DNA from: Evernia prunastri
Lineage: Eukaryota; Ascomycota; Lecanoromycetes; Lecanorales; Parmeliaceae
Assembly (NCBI GenBank): GCA_003184365.1
Contig: NKYR01000033.1
Location: 187,728 to 251,727, forward strand
DNA: 64,000 bases
Reading direction: 5' to 3'
In this document: positions 54,997 to 64,000 of the stretch, piece by piece
Numbering within the stretch: the first letter of the stretch is position 1
Layout: every line of letters starts with the position of its first letter
The notes under the pieces: generated by a model
What the model saw: the letters and a program-made list of their open reading frames with translations, nothing else
Told to the model about the DNA's origin: nothing
Databases searched by the model: none
Translations under genes and position numbers: made by a program

Positions 54997-55834
54997 GACG
55001 ACTACGATGCGTCCAGCATGAAATAAGGTGACTGCAGGTAGAATAAAGAGTTGATATCCTATCATCTATCATCTATCATCATATCATCATATCATGACTG
55101 CTGTGTACCTGGGAGACCAGGCAGCGCGGAATGTTGATTTTGGCGGGGTGTTGGTGGGGGTGACAAGATGCATGCACGATGGAATGATATGTAAAGTAGA
55201 TTGGGGAAGATGCTGTCTATTACGTTAATAAATATGTACGTTTAACGATAGTGAGTGAATCAGCCTCAAAAGACTAGAAAATTACAAAAAAGACAGAACA
55301 CATGATGAATATTGCTCTAGAGTACCTTACTTTGTTATTATTATTGTTCCCTTGTTCTTCTAGGGGTCGTTTGGGCCGAGAACCCCCCTCCCCCCGGTCC
55401 GCCCAACTGCCGCTCCAGGCACCTTGCTCCATCCAAGAGTCAATGTCATCTTTAGACTCCTTTCCTTTACGTGGCTTGCGTGGTAACAGGTCTAGCTTGG
55501 TCTTGATCGTCTACCTTTGGCTATTCAGTACGACAAGATAATTTATTCGACCGAGTCAAAAAAGCTAGCAGTGTTACAAAAACGATTGATCCAATTACGA
55601 CCTATCATCTGGATAAATATATCTGCCTAACTAGGGTATCTGTCTGCGCCTCTTTAATGCTCCAACATCTCTTTCTGGAAGAGGCACACAAAAATCCTAG
55701 TCCAGCGAGCGGAGATGAGACCACAAGACGCCTAGTATAAACGCCATATCCGAATCAAGTACAGATCTTTCTTGGTGCACCAGGTCTATCTGTTAATGCA
55801 ATAGATATCGTAAGCCCGGAGTATCATAGTAGTA
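54997..55834. other. Intergenic, AT-rich with short ATC repeats
   Basis: Tandem ATCTATC/ATCATAT units lie at about 55058-55096. No gene was recognised. Confidence 0.5.
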
Positions 55835-57326
55835 TCATTTGTCGATAATGGTCACACCATCAACCATTTCATCGATGGGCTTTTCGCTACGAAGCGCACT
55901 CAATCTCGTGGCCTGACCCTTGAGGGTTTTGCTCAATTCTCGCTTGATACCATAGTTCACCGCATCAAGGACATTGTCGACCGTCTTCCTTGGCGTGTAA
56001 CGAGGCTTCGTCCCCTCTTTGAACACGCCCGTCCGCACAAGGATCGAGTACCAGTCATTCTCGGATAATTTGGAATCATTGAACTCGTTGGTACCACGAA
56101 TGTCCGATTCCGGTGTATCGCCCACAAAGTAGACAGTCTCCGGCGGCTTGTTGATACCGTGAGTGTCTTTGCGCCACTGCTGGAGCAATCGTGTCGCGAA
56201 TTGGAACGTACCAAGCTGGGGCTTGCCGAAGGCTGTCGAAACGAGATCTTTGCCTGTAATGCTTTTATAGATCGCTTCCAGCGAAGAGCGGAGAGCGCCC
56301 ATGCCAAGGCGGGTGTGTTCGTGGGCAGCGGACCATATGAGGTCGTTATGGGAAAAGTAGATCGGTGGACCTTCGTCGTAATTCTCGGACCTCGTGCCTA
56401 ATCTCCCGTCCTTGGATGTAAGTAGATCAATGATAATTTGCTGATCGTCTCCCCAGTGACGACTATCCGCAAAGACAAAAATAGCTTCAATTTCGGTTTG
56501 GCCGAAGTTGCGGACTCGTGAATTCTGTGTCTCTTGGTCGGTGAGCCTTCGGAACGGGGTCGTCCTGTCGTTGTCTTTCATAATATCGCCTGGTGTGACC
56601 ACATCTCTGAAGCCATAACCTTCTGCGACGAGACGGCACTTCTCGCCTTCTCCCCCTACAACAAGGACGGTCTCGTACTTCTCCGCCATCTCTCTTATCG
56701 GTGTGTGACCGCAGATGAATTGTCCGGGTGAGATCTCAAGTTCCAGTTGTCGGCTCAGGTCTACACACCGCTCCTGCTCCGTTTTTCCACCGCCATTGGT
56801 AAGGAAGATGTAGGGACTATGAACAGTCAGCGAAGACCGCTTGAGTGGTCCACAGCTTATAGACTTACACTTTGACGCCGTACTCGTTCTGACCGTTCAG
56901 AACTTTCATAGCTTCAATCGCCTCTGGTATTGGCCTTCCACCACGTATGAGGACGCCATCAATATCGAACGCGAATGCGTAGCTATCTGTAGTCGTCGTT
57001 TCTGGAGGCGTGCTGGGTGTGGCAGTACCATCGTTCGAGTCCAGGTCCTTGAGACGGTGTTTGGCCAGCTCAAGGGCTGCAGCCGTTTCATGAGCGTCGC
57101 TGGGGGAGTGCAGCTGCTTAGGTGGTACAACAACATGTGGTCCAAGGCTCAAATCCTTGAAGTCTGCAGTCGCCGATGAGAGGCGGCGCACTGTCGGTCG
57201 TGGTTGTGGCGAAAAGAGATCTTTCCCGTCTGTCGTTCTTGACGGCTCTCGCTGCAAAGGAGACTCCCATAGCTGGGCTTTTGAGGCGTCCTTGGGCTTA
57301 GGGTCCTGCTCGGTCCATAACCCCAT
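55835..57326 (-). CDS. HAD-superfamily hydrolase, CECR5/TIGR01456 type
   Basis: Two exons, 56869-57326 and 55835-56816; 479 residues. HAD motif I is FAFDIDGVLIRGG (Asp121/Asp123), followed across the intron by VPYIFLTNGGGKTEQERC (motif II Thr). The CECR5-type middle has QFICGHTPIREMAEKYETVL and GYGFRDVVTPGDI, with YFSHNDLIWSAAHEHTRLGM further on. Motif III-IV is the Lys of FGKPQLGTFQFATRLL with VYFVGDTPESDIRGTNEF. Fungal members are uncharacterised; many are predicted mitochondrial, and the residues before motif I (about 1-115) form a long polar extension containing RRLSSATADF. The substrate is unknown. The intron junction YGVKV|PYIF restores the motif. Confidence 0.9.
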
Positions 57327-58259
57327 GGCTCAGGAGTTAGATATACACGTCACGGGCGAAGGAAAGTGAGTATATGGGACGACGATAAAGAGTGTGGCTT
57401 ATGGAAGAGAAGAGAAGAGAAGAGAAGAGTCAAGATAGGGGATCAAGGGAGAGCCAAGTGCGAAGGTATGTCGAGTCAAGAGGCTGTTGGTATGAAAAGC
57501 GGTACGGTCAACGATATATGGTTTGGTGGCTTTATAAGTGAATGTTATAACCGTGTCTTAAGATTTTTTCTCGGACGAAGATTAGCATACTTATATCTGC
57601 GCCGACGACCGTTGCGAAAATTGCATTAATTACTCAACAAGTGAAAGGTCAGCACGAGCTCGATGTATACGCTGCAAAAAGTCATCAAAGTGCTTAAGCA
57701 CTTCGGACCGATATCCCTATATCTCTCACGGTTGGTGAGGGTCGTGGTCACTACTGTGGGCGAATGAAAGGGCGACAAGCCACAGACCAAGAGCTTGGAT
57801 ATGTGCATTATTATACAATACTGAGGGGTTTGACCCAGGGGTCAATTGGATGCTAGCGACTCTGGTTGGTTGAAAATCAAGAGGAGCAAGTAGAATTTTT
57901 TATTTTTTTATTTTTTCTCTGTGAAAATTCGAAATCTTTCGACACTAAAGCTTTGCGGGGTTTACTATTTTACTAGTCTACTGAGGCGAAAATTCTCCGG
58001 CTGCCAGACTCGATAAGTTTAGTCGAGGGTACGAGGTACTCCCTTGGTACCTTAGGTGCTTACCTACCCACTTCTCTTCGTCGTCGTGCATATGGACGTA
58101 TGGATATATGCTAATCTTCACACCTCCATCGTCCATAATCCACCAACGGGGAAGGTCGAGCGGAAACCAACGGAAAGTTGATAATCAAATGATTACGCTG
58201 GCCGTATGAAAGGCCTTTTTTAACATCTTACTTATCCACCCAATAGCATTCTATAAAGT
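57327..58259. other. Divergent intergenic region
   Basis: Between the HAD gene and the dehydrogenase gene. A (GAAGA)n tract lies at 57403-57428 and T-rich runs at 57897-57915. No gene was recognised. Confidence 0.5.
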
Positions 58260-59323
58260 ATGGCACCTGTGGCCACTGTAGGCATTGCCTCTATCGGCGA
58301 GATGGGCGCGGGCATCGCGAGGCTGTTGAGCGCCCACAATTATAGAGTAGTCACCAATGTTTCCGGTAGAAGGTCAGCAGAAATCATCGTCATCATCATT
58401 ACTTACCCAGTCTTCCGTGGTTTCGGCCTTCTGAAACGTAACCAGCCAATCAACCCGTCAGCGTGCCAAGTCCGCCGCAATCGAACTGGTAGAAACGGAT
58501 CGGGAGCTTGTTGCTCAAGCAGACTACATCCTGTCCATTGTCCCGCCTCGGGACGCCGTCCGCACGGTCGAGAAGTTCACCGAAGCAGTGGCTGGACATG
58601 TTAGAGGCGAGAATAAGGAACCTCTATTCTACATTGACCTCAATGCCATCAGTCCCAGCAGAGCACGGACATTGGAGGCCCTCTGGAAGGACTATTCAAT
58701 GATGAAGTTCCTTGACGGTGGAGTAAGTGAGTGGCGTGCCATATGGTTTTGTTTCATATCCTAAAGCTATTGAAAAGATCATCGGAGGCGCCCCAAAACT
58801 CAAACCCGATGGCAGCTGGACCAAACCCAGCATCGTTGTCTCCGGTCCCCACAGTCTCGATGATGATCTTGCCAAAGTTCTCAACGTGAAGCACATAGCC
58901 GGCACAATTGGTCCCGCCAGCGGATTGAAAATGTGCTTCGCATCCACCACCAAGGGATTGACAGCAATTGCGATCCAATCGTTCACCACAGCCCACACGC
59001 TCGGGGTGCTCGACGACCTCCAAGCGCATCTCAAAGACTACAGCCCCAACACAGGAGAGCTCGCGGCAAAAGGATTAGTAGGCATGCCGCCCAAAGCGTA
59101 CAGATGGGTGGATGAAATGAAGGAGATTGCAGAGACTTTTCATAGCGAAGGAGGTTTCGAGAGAAGCATGTTCGATGGCGCGAGCGAAGTCTATAGATTC
59201 GTAGCCGACGAAACAGACCTAGGAAAGGAGAAGACGGAAGACAGGAGGGTGGGTAAGACACCGGAAGATGTTGCAAGGCTGATGGGGCAGGGATTGGAGA
59301 GGACGAAGGAGAAAGTAGAGTAG
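58260..59323 (+). CDS. 6-phosphogluconate dehydrogenase-like NAD(P)-binding protein
   Basis: Three exons: 58260-58372, 58446-58722 and 58778-59323; 311 residues. The N-terminal Rossmann part is ATVGIASIGEMGAGIARLLS (a GxxGxG-type loop at about residues 10-17) and DYILSIVPPRDAVRTVEKF. The middle reads LFYIDLNAISPSRARTLEAL. The second intron joins MKFLDGG to IIGGAPKLKPDGS, giving the usual GGIIGG motif. The C-terminal helical domain (IGPASGLKMCFASTTKGLTA) contains the Lys of the catalytic helix, and a DUF1932-type end follows (LGVLDDLQAHLKDYSPN region). It probably oxidises or reduces a beta-hydroxyacid-like substrate; which one is unknown. Intron 2 begins GTAAGTGAGTGGC, whose tandem GTGA can be misread as a frameshift. 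Confidence 0.87.
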
Positions 59324-59339
59324 ACAGGCTCGGACCCTA

Positions 59340-60102
59340 GCAAAATAGAGAAGCGTCTGCTGCAGTGCTGCCCGTGTCTTTACTTGTGAGCAAGTTAGGA
59401 GCAAAGAACGTTGCAGCAGTAGATCTTGATGGAATGGTGCTGGTCGCCATCTTCATCATCGCATAAGGTAGCCCTGGTTTATTGAACAAGCCACAGATCT
59501 TTGAAGTCCAGCCTTGGGGACCGGGCATGTAGATCAGCGAACCATGCAGCGCCAGTTGCATCGAGAATCTTATTGGCGCATAGTGTTGCTAGCTAGCATC
59601 TTACATGAGCCCTTGCCGAGAATATCTGTGGGCATTTGGACAACATACCGTAGGAACAACTACATCAAACCTTAATCAAGCTGTTCCTACATGACTTGAA
59701 AGGTGCTGTCCTTCTGATCGTTGTACCGCTCTAGCATATCTTCCAAGTCTTTCATGCAGACGCCGTGTCATCTAGCCTTTTTGCGAGGACTCATTTCGAT
59801 CTTGCTGTAATGTTTCCAGGAGGAGAGCTTTGCTCCTATCGTAATGATACGCTCCCTGCCATACCCAGTCTACTGGTGGAACATACAACAATCCTATGCT
59901 GGCCTGTTGTGAGCAATCCCTACGGATGCTGGCCTGCGCACTTCATGCTCGGCCAGTTGGTTGGCCACGCACGTACAAGCGGCATGCTTTGAAAGAGGAC
60001 GACGACAGCGTGCCTGCACTGGAACATTGGACCCGAAATAAGCGCCATGTTCAAAGAACCCATCTTGTCTGCTCTGTATTTTCTACCATCACTGAGAGCT
60101 GT
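59340..60102 (-). pseudogene. Decayed 3' half of a Zn2Cys6 transcription factor
   Basis: Downstream of the stop that ends the regulator at 60103, recognisable pieces of the fungal-specific transcription factor middle region survive in order but in shifting frames. These are FEHGAYFGSNVPVQARCRRP (about 59990-60050), then PLSKHAACTCVANQLAE, then VDWVWQGAYHYDRSKALLLE with TLQQDR (about 59770-59860), and near 59480-59540 SPRLDFKDLWL. The intact family reads without interruption through these motifs (YFGSxVPVKAxxNPLLKYAA, VDWEWxGAKYYDKAISLLL, RLDTEDL). Frame changes and in-frame stops (59894-59896 and a TAG after SSQKG) separate them. No splicing scheme reconnects them to the N-terminal part. I conclude that the gene has lost its C-terminal half. 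Confidence 0.65.
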
Positions 60103-61029
60103 CTAATTTGCACACCATTTACCCGGTGACTCAGAGAAATGTCTGAGCAGGTAGGCGACTTTATTCTCCGACTCAGTCTCGCCGTCTACCCGGGGTTTAT
60201 TTGCGTTCTCCTTGGCCATTGCGCTTGAAGGTCGAGGAACCGGAATGGCGGGATTCGACATCAAGCTAGGATCTATTGGCGAATCCATGGCATCTGAAGG
60301 ATTTAAGAGGAAGTTGAGGTTGTTGCTTGAAGAAACCATGTTGGGAGAAGGGGTAGCAAGAGTGCCTTGTTCATTATGAGGAGACGTCGACTCGAAAGCA
60401 CTGTCGTAATGCCGTCTATTCATTGAATTCGGTTGTGTTATCATGTTTTCTTCGGAAGGAGCATACAAGGCAGCCGCTGACAGAGCCTCGAGACCGTGGG
60501 AATGGAGCTGGGCAGACTGATCTTGTAGTTGATGGTCCATGCTCCACTGATCGTGTTGTTGCTTGATATATGGAGGTGGGATTTGCGTAGACATTATCGC
60601 TTCCATATCCGGGGTTCCCGGGTCTGTGTAAGGGTTGGATGTATTGTAGAAAGTGACTGCGAGAGATCATGAGCATGGTGTTATGGAGACTCTGACAGCG
60701 CGAAAGTATTACGTTGCTTCGGAATATCCACCCATACGGTCTTCTCATTGAAAGTGTTTTTATAGGCATAGAATCCACTAAGGGAAGGGTTGCGCTCTGA
60801 CCAAGACCCGTCCTCGTTTGCATTCATGGAAGCATTGTGTTGGTGACGAAAAGTAAGACCGGAACTCGGCTGACATTGGCGATTCGCTTTGGTGCATTGA
60901 CCGCATATAGGTTTTTGCTCGTCACACTTGAGCTTCCTTTGACGGCAGGTCAAGCTGTTTAGGAGTCAGTCAAGAGTAGAGGTGCACAGTTAGACAAGGG
61001 CAGACGCACCAACCAGTCCGAGACCTCAT
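60103..61029 (-). CDS. Zn2Cys6 transcription factor, truncated after 271 residues
   Basis: Three exons: 61010-61029 (20 nt), 60713-60954 and 60103-60656; 271 residues. The binuclear cluster is MRSRTGCLTCRQRKLKCDEQ followed by PICGQCTKANRQC, with all six cysteines and the Arg/Lys linker intact; two introns split it from the tiny first exon and from the linker. A Ser/Asn-rich spacer follows and ends ENKVAYLLRHFSESPGKW, where full-length relatives continue into the fungal-specific (MHR) domain. A TAG comes four codons later. It could still be made as a short DNA-binding protein lacking its regulatory region, or be an expressed pseudogene. Targets are unknown. Confidence 0.75.
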
Positions 61030-61672
61030 ACCTATGGAACGATGGCTACAAAGCCTCTTTGAATTAAATTGGCAGTGTCATGTTGTGTCGTGTATCCGAC
61101 AGAACAGTGCAATAAGATCTACCATGAGGGGGAGTGAATTTAGTCTGGTTGGACCATAAGTAGGTAGTATCAGGTTGGGTCGTTGGCGCGTGAAATAGAA
61201 TAGTGTACCCCTCCTCCCCTCTTTATGCATGAATCTTATAATTATGTATGAACCGTACAGAGTTCCACCACTTATCGTCTTTTCCAGCATCACAAGTCAA
61301 CTCTTACAATTTTGGAACTATTATCTGTTCATTCTGATGACAGAACGAACACTAACACCTAAATTAAAATCTCCCTCCTGTGCTCTCTCACACATCACTT
61401 TTCTATGTCCAAGAATTATATGCAGTAAATACCAGCCTGCCGACTCACCCCAATCCTCTCACACACCCATATATAAAGCGGACGCGAGTCCATTCCCTGA
61501 TGTCTCTCGCCTGGATCATAGAACTCGTAACAATACATACAAGGCTTGCGCCAGTGGTCTTTCGTAAATGCTTGGAATAGATGCACCCCGCTCAAATCGC
61601 AGGAAACCGCTCGCAAAATCGCTCCGATGTTGCAGATGGGAATCATTTCTCATATCGTGATTTGCCGGAATT
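61030..61672. other. Intergenic, unassigned
   Basis: Promoter of the Zn2Cys6 gene and 3' UTR of the methyltransferase-like gene. No gene or repeat was recognised. Confidence 0.5.
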
Positions 61673-64000
61673 TTACGTCTTCTGTTGTCTTGACTTGGAT
61701 TCGGACTGACTGTTAGGGTCTGCCGGCTTTTGAGCGTAGCACAGCAACAGCTTGAACCCAGCCTCTCTCTTCTCACACTCCTCCAGGAGTGCCTCGTCAT
61801 TCCACATGCTTCTCCGCAAGTCTCCGTAAGGTAGTGTAAGCATCTCATAACACCTAGAGAACCACCATCTTCCAACCATAGCAAGACTTCCGAGACCACT
61901 GTCTCCCTTGCCCAAGGCATCCTTACGGGAGTCTCCTAGCGCGCCGCTATCTCCGTCCAACGACCGAGATCTTGACACCTGACCAGCGACAGGTACGTTG
62001 ACCACGCAACGATTGAGGTTCTCGAACCCGCATCGTTTCATCATTTTCTGAGAAATTTCCGACAATGGCTTCAGGGCAACCTCTGGATGAAGGATTCCCA
62101 TCCTGTCTTTGAGCTCTTCAAGGGCTCTTCTGGCGAGTTGGCCCATATTTACCATATCGATGTCTAGGATACTCATTTCTAGATAACCTTCGGGACGGAG
62201 GACTCGCATGCATTCTGAAATCGAGTTGAGGTACGCATCCTCCGACGTTGCAGCTGGAAAGCGGAAGACCGCAGCGGTGAAGAATCCTGCTTCAAAGGGA
62301 AAGGGTTTTCTGAGGTCAACATGCTGGACCTGGTGGAAATTTTTGGGAAGCTGGAGAGCTCCAATTTGCGGCGAGCTGGCGGGTTTAGGGCTCAGGTTGA
62401 AAATATCAACATCCGCATAAGTCTCGGCGCAGTAGAAGGACCAATCGTCGTTGCCAAGTCCGTCAAGGACTAGGACTCGGTCTTTGTGATTGCGCTTTGC
62501 CTCAACAAGAGCGGGGCTGAACAGAACCCTGTCAAAAGAAAGCCAGCGACTAGTCATAAGCGCATCGAATCTCAGGTTACTCTGGATAGTAGGCCTGTTA
62601 TGTGCATTTGCAGCGATGGGAGGGGTAATCCTCTTCTTTTGCTTGTTCTCACGGCCCGCGAGGGAGTCTGGGTCCGACTCAATCGAGCTCGTGCTATACC
62701 GACTGCCACTAGATGAGCTCGGTCGCCTCGTGATCGCACTGGGTCTATCTCGACCGCTACGTCCTGCCAACAGATGGGGTTTAGTTACCGACGTTGCGGG
62801 TTGTCCAGAAATATCGCGCTTTGACCGATCTGGGGGGCTGGGTAACGGTCTTGTTGGCGCCGATACACCAGGATACGTTGCCGACACTTTCTTGTCAGTG
62901 CTACTCAACGAGCCCGTACCGGAGGATGCCTTCCGAATATGAAGGGGCTCGGGTGCCCACCCTTTCTGCCGTAGAATCGCTTCAAGGGGGTTTTTCGATT
63001 CTTCAGCCAACGGGGCTGGAGACACAACGGTGTCAAGAAACTCGTTGTATTCATTCCAGACCTCATCTTCATCAGGAGCAGTACCCGGCTCGGGAATAAT
63101 AGCGGTAGTCCCAACGAGGTTTGTGATTCCAGAGCTGCTTGAACCGGACACTTCGGATTCGATCCTTGGTGGAAAGGCCAAAAATTCGTCTTTCTCTATT
63201 CCATAGAAGCTTTCGCTGGGTTTTACAGGAGCACTAGCTGGCTTCGCTGAGTCTTGATCACCCCACGGATCAGAAGGGATGACTTCAGTCTGTATTCCTA
63301 GCAGCGGTCGCTCAGCTTGATCTTGAGATCGTATTTCCCGAGCGGCAGTAGGAGCTTCGTTGACCATAGCGGGACGTTGTGCAAAAGGCCTAGAGAAGGA
63401 TTGAGGGGGTGGCTTGTGTAAACGGTCACGCTTCGAGACGACTCTGGGAATGCGGCCAACTTGCTGCAATCGAGGCTTTTTAGGCTCCGGAAGTGGGACG
63501 GGTCTGACTTCGCTCGCAGGCGCAGTTGTGGCCTCAGGCGGGCGGAGATTGACACTGCGCGAATGTGGACCACGAAGGTCGGAGAACTCTGCAGTCAGCC
63601 TCGGTGGTGAAGGCAAAAGCGTGGAAAGCCTGTGGTCTGGTGGGGGAGAAACGTCTTGGGCGCTCAAAGAAGCCGGGACTCCACTATATATTGTGTCAAG
63701 CTGATTCCCATCTGCTGCTTGTATAGCACCCATCTGTTGTGGGCCTTCTTGTTCGCTGCCATCAAGCAGCGCATAAAAAGCAACAGATCGGGATTCCGGG
63801 AGGCTCGATACAGTCGCTGGGAGCTCTCTGGGACTGCCCTGGTCGTTACTTGATCGCGGCGCGATGTCTGCTACTGGCTTTCTTGGCGAAGCTTGTGCTC
63901 TCTGGAAAAAAGCCCACTTTCTGGGAGATCTTGACCCTACACCTCTCTTGGGTTCCGGTGATTTCAGGCGATTACCCTCACGCCCTTCGCGTAAGTCATC
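61673..64000 (-). CDS. SAM-dependent methyltransferase-like protein (5' end beyond right edge)
   Basis: Open frame of 776 codons reaching the right edge. The N-terminal two thirds is low-complexity and Pro/Ser/Arg-rich, with a SPRKWAFFQRAQASPRKP block near the edge. The C-terminal 250 residues form a methyltransferase-like domain: RWLSFDRVLFSPALVEAKRN, RVLVLDGLGNDDWSFYCAET as the SAM-binding strand, VQHVDLRKPFPFEAGFFTAA and SISECMRVLRPEGYLEMSIL (the LRPGG-type strand). The glycine-rich loop is weak (DGLGNDD instead of GxGxG), so catalytic competence is uncertain. The end is LLLCYAQKP and a basic tail. Fungal proteins with this layout are uncharacterised. The internal ATG at 63733 is not the start, since coding continues upstream. 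Confidence 0.8.
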   Translation of the reverse strand, partial: DDLREGREGNRLKSPEPKRGVGSRSPRKWAFFQRAQASPRKPVADIAPRSSNDQGSPRELPATVSSLPESRSVAFYALLDGSEQEGPQQMGAIQAADGNQLDTIYSGVPASLSAQDVSPPPDHRLSTLLPSPPRLTAEFSDLRGPHSRSVNLRPPEATTAPASEVRPVPLPEPKKPRLQQVGRIPRVVSKRDRLHKPPPQSFSRPFAQRPAMVNEAPTAAREIRSQDQAERPLLGIQTEVIPSDPWGDQDSAKPASAPVKPSESFYGIEKDEFLAFPPRIESEVSGSSSSGITNLVGTTAIIPEPGTAPDEDEVWNEYNEFLDTVVSPAPLAEESKNPLEAILRQKGWAPEPLHIRKASSGTGSLSSTDKKVSATYPGVSAPTRPLPSPPDRSKRDISGQPATSVTKPHLLAGRSGRDRPSAITRRPSSSSGSRYSTSSIESDPDSLAGRENKQKKRITPPIAANAHNRPTIQSNLRFDALMTSRWLSFDRVLFSPALVEAKRNHKDRVLVLDGLGNDDWSFYCAETYADVDIFNLSPKPASSPQIGALQLPKNFHQVQHVDLRKPFPFEAGFFTAAVFRFPAATSEDAYLNSISECMRVLRPEGYLEMSILDIDMVNMGQLARRALEELKDRMGILHPEVALKPLSEISQKMMKRCGFENLNRCVVNVPVAGQVSRSRSLDGDSGALGDSRKDALGKGDSGLGSLAMVGRWWFSRCYEMLTLPYGDLRRSMWNDEALLEECEKREAGFKLLLCYAQKPADPNSQSESKSRQQKT

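Noticed and set aside
58715..58780. Apparent 4-bp duplication (GTGA) frameshift in the 6PGDH-like gene giving SGVPYGF
   Set aside because: An intron from GTAAGT at 58723 to GAAAAG at 58777 joins LDGG to IIGGAPKL in phase and fits the family better than a frameshift.
1..64000. CRISPR array, rRNA gene or virus-like region
   Set aside because: No regularly spaced repeats, no rRNA signature and no viral replication or capsid motif were seen.

Overview
The window looks like 64 kb of nuclear DNA from a filamentous ascomycete (Pezizomycotina). Genes are on both strands and split by many short GT-AG introns (about 45-180 nt), several with CTAAC-type branch points. The families also fit: a Sac7-type RhoGAP, a NIS1-type effector, Zn2Cys6 regulators, a DUF7580 protein, a fungal-type class I terpene synthase, and the mitochondrial proteins Tim9, Qcr8 and Phb1. 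The genus cannot be determined from the sequence. I rebuilt exon structures by hand from splice sites and conserved protein blocks. Where all exons are given, the joined length is a multiple of three with no internal stop, except where decay is stated.

Layout. 1-2656: a 60S biogenesis factor of the Rei1 type (cut by the left edge) and a class II aldolase/adducin protein. 2657-10755: a gene-poor, decayed stretch with a vWA fragment, a kinase C-lobe fused to membrane segments, RIP-like direct repeats and a tRNA-like relic. 10756-12624: a five-exon DHA1-type MFS transporter. 13639-14220: a non-autonomous inverted-repeat transposon with an 11-bp target duplication. 15320-20741: a DUF7580 gene broken by one in-frame TAG, and a divergently oriented fungal protein kinase-like gene. 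21417-24848: GPI11/PIG-F, an FAD monooxygenase and a short SET-domain protein. 26409-29309: a ubiquitin-like/AN1 zinc-finger protein and a Pgc1-like glycerophosphodiesterase, convergent. 32508-32953: TIM9. 33937-36819: RhoGAP. 37674-38195: a NIS1-like secreted effector. 39601-40626: a GPI-anchored wall protein. 41887-43454: a terpene synthase. 45133-46305: a Bmt6-like 25S rRNA methyltransferase. 46432-49350: a small unrecognised gene and two low-complexity proteins. 50173-53304: NHP2, QCR8 and PHB1. 53983-59323: a Ser/Pro-rich protein, a CECR5-like HAD phosphatase and a 6PGDH-like dehydrogenase. 59340-61029: a Zn2Cys6 regulator whose 3' half has decayed. 61673-64000: a methyltransferase-like protein cut by the right edge.

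The right two thirds is mostly housekeeping: ribosome biogenesis (Rei1, Nhp2, Bmt6), mitochondrial inner membrane (Tim9, Qcr8, Phb1) and GPI-anchor or wall functions. The left third carries the accessory and decaying material. No biosynthetic cluster is evident around the terpene synthase. The most unusual items are the DUF7580 gene with a single CpA-to-TpA-type nonsense codon, the foldback transposon, the half-decayed regulator, the vWA/pseudokinase/membrane relic and the NIS1-like effector.
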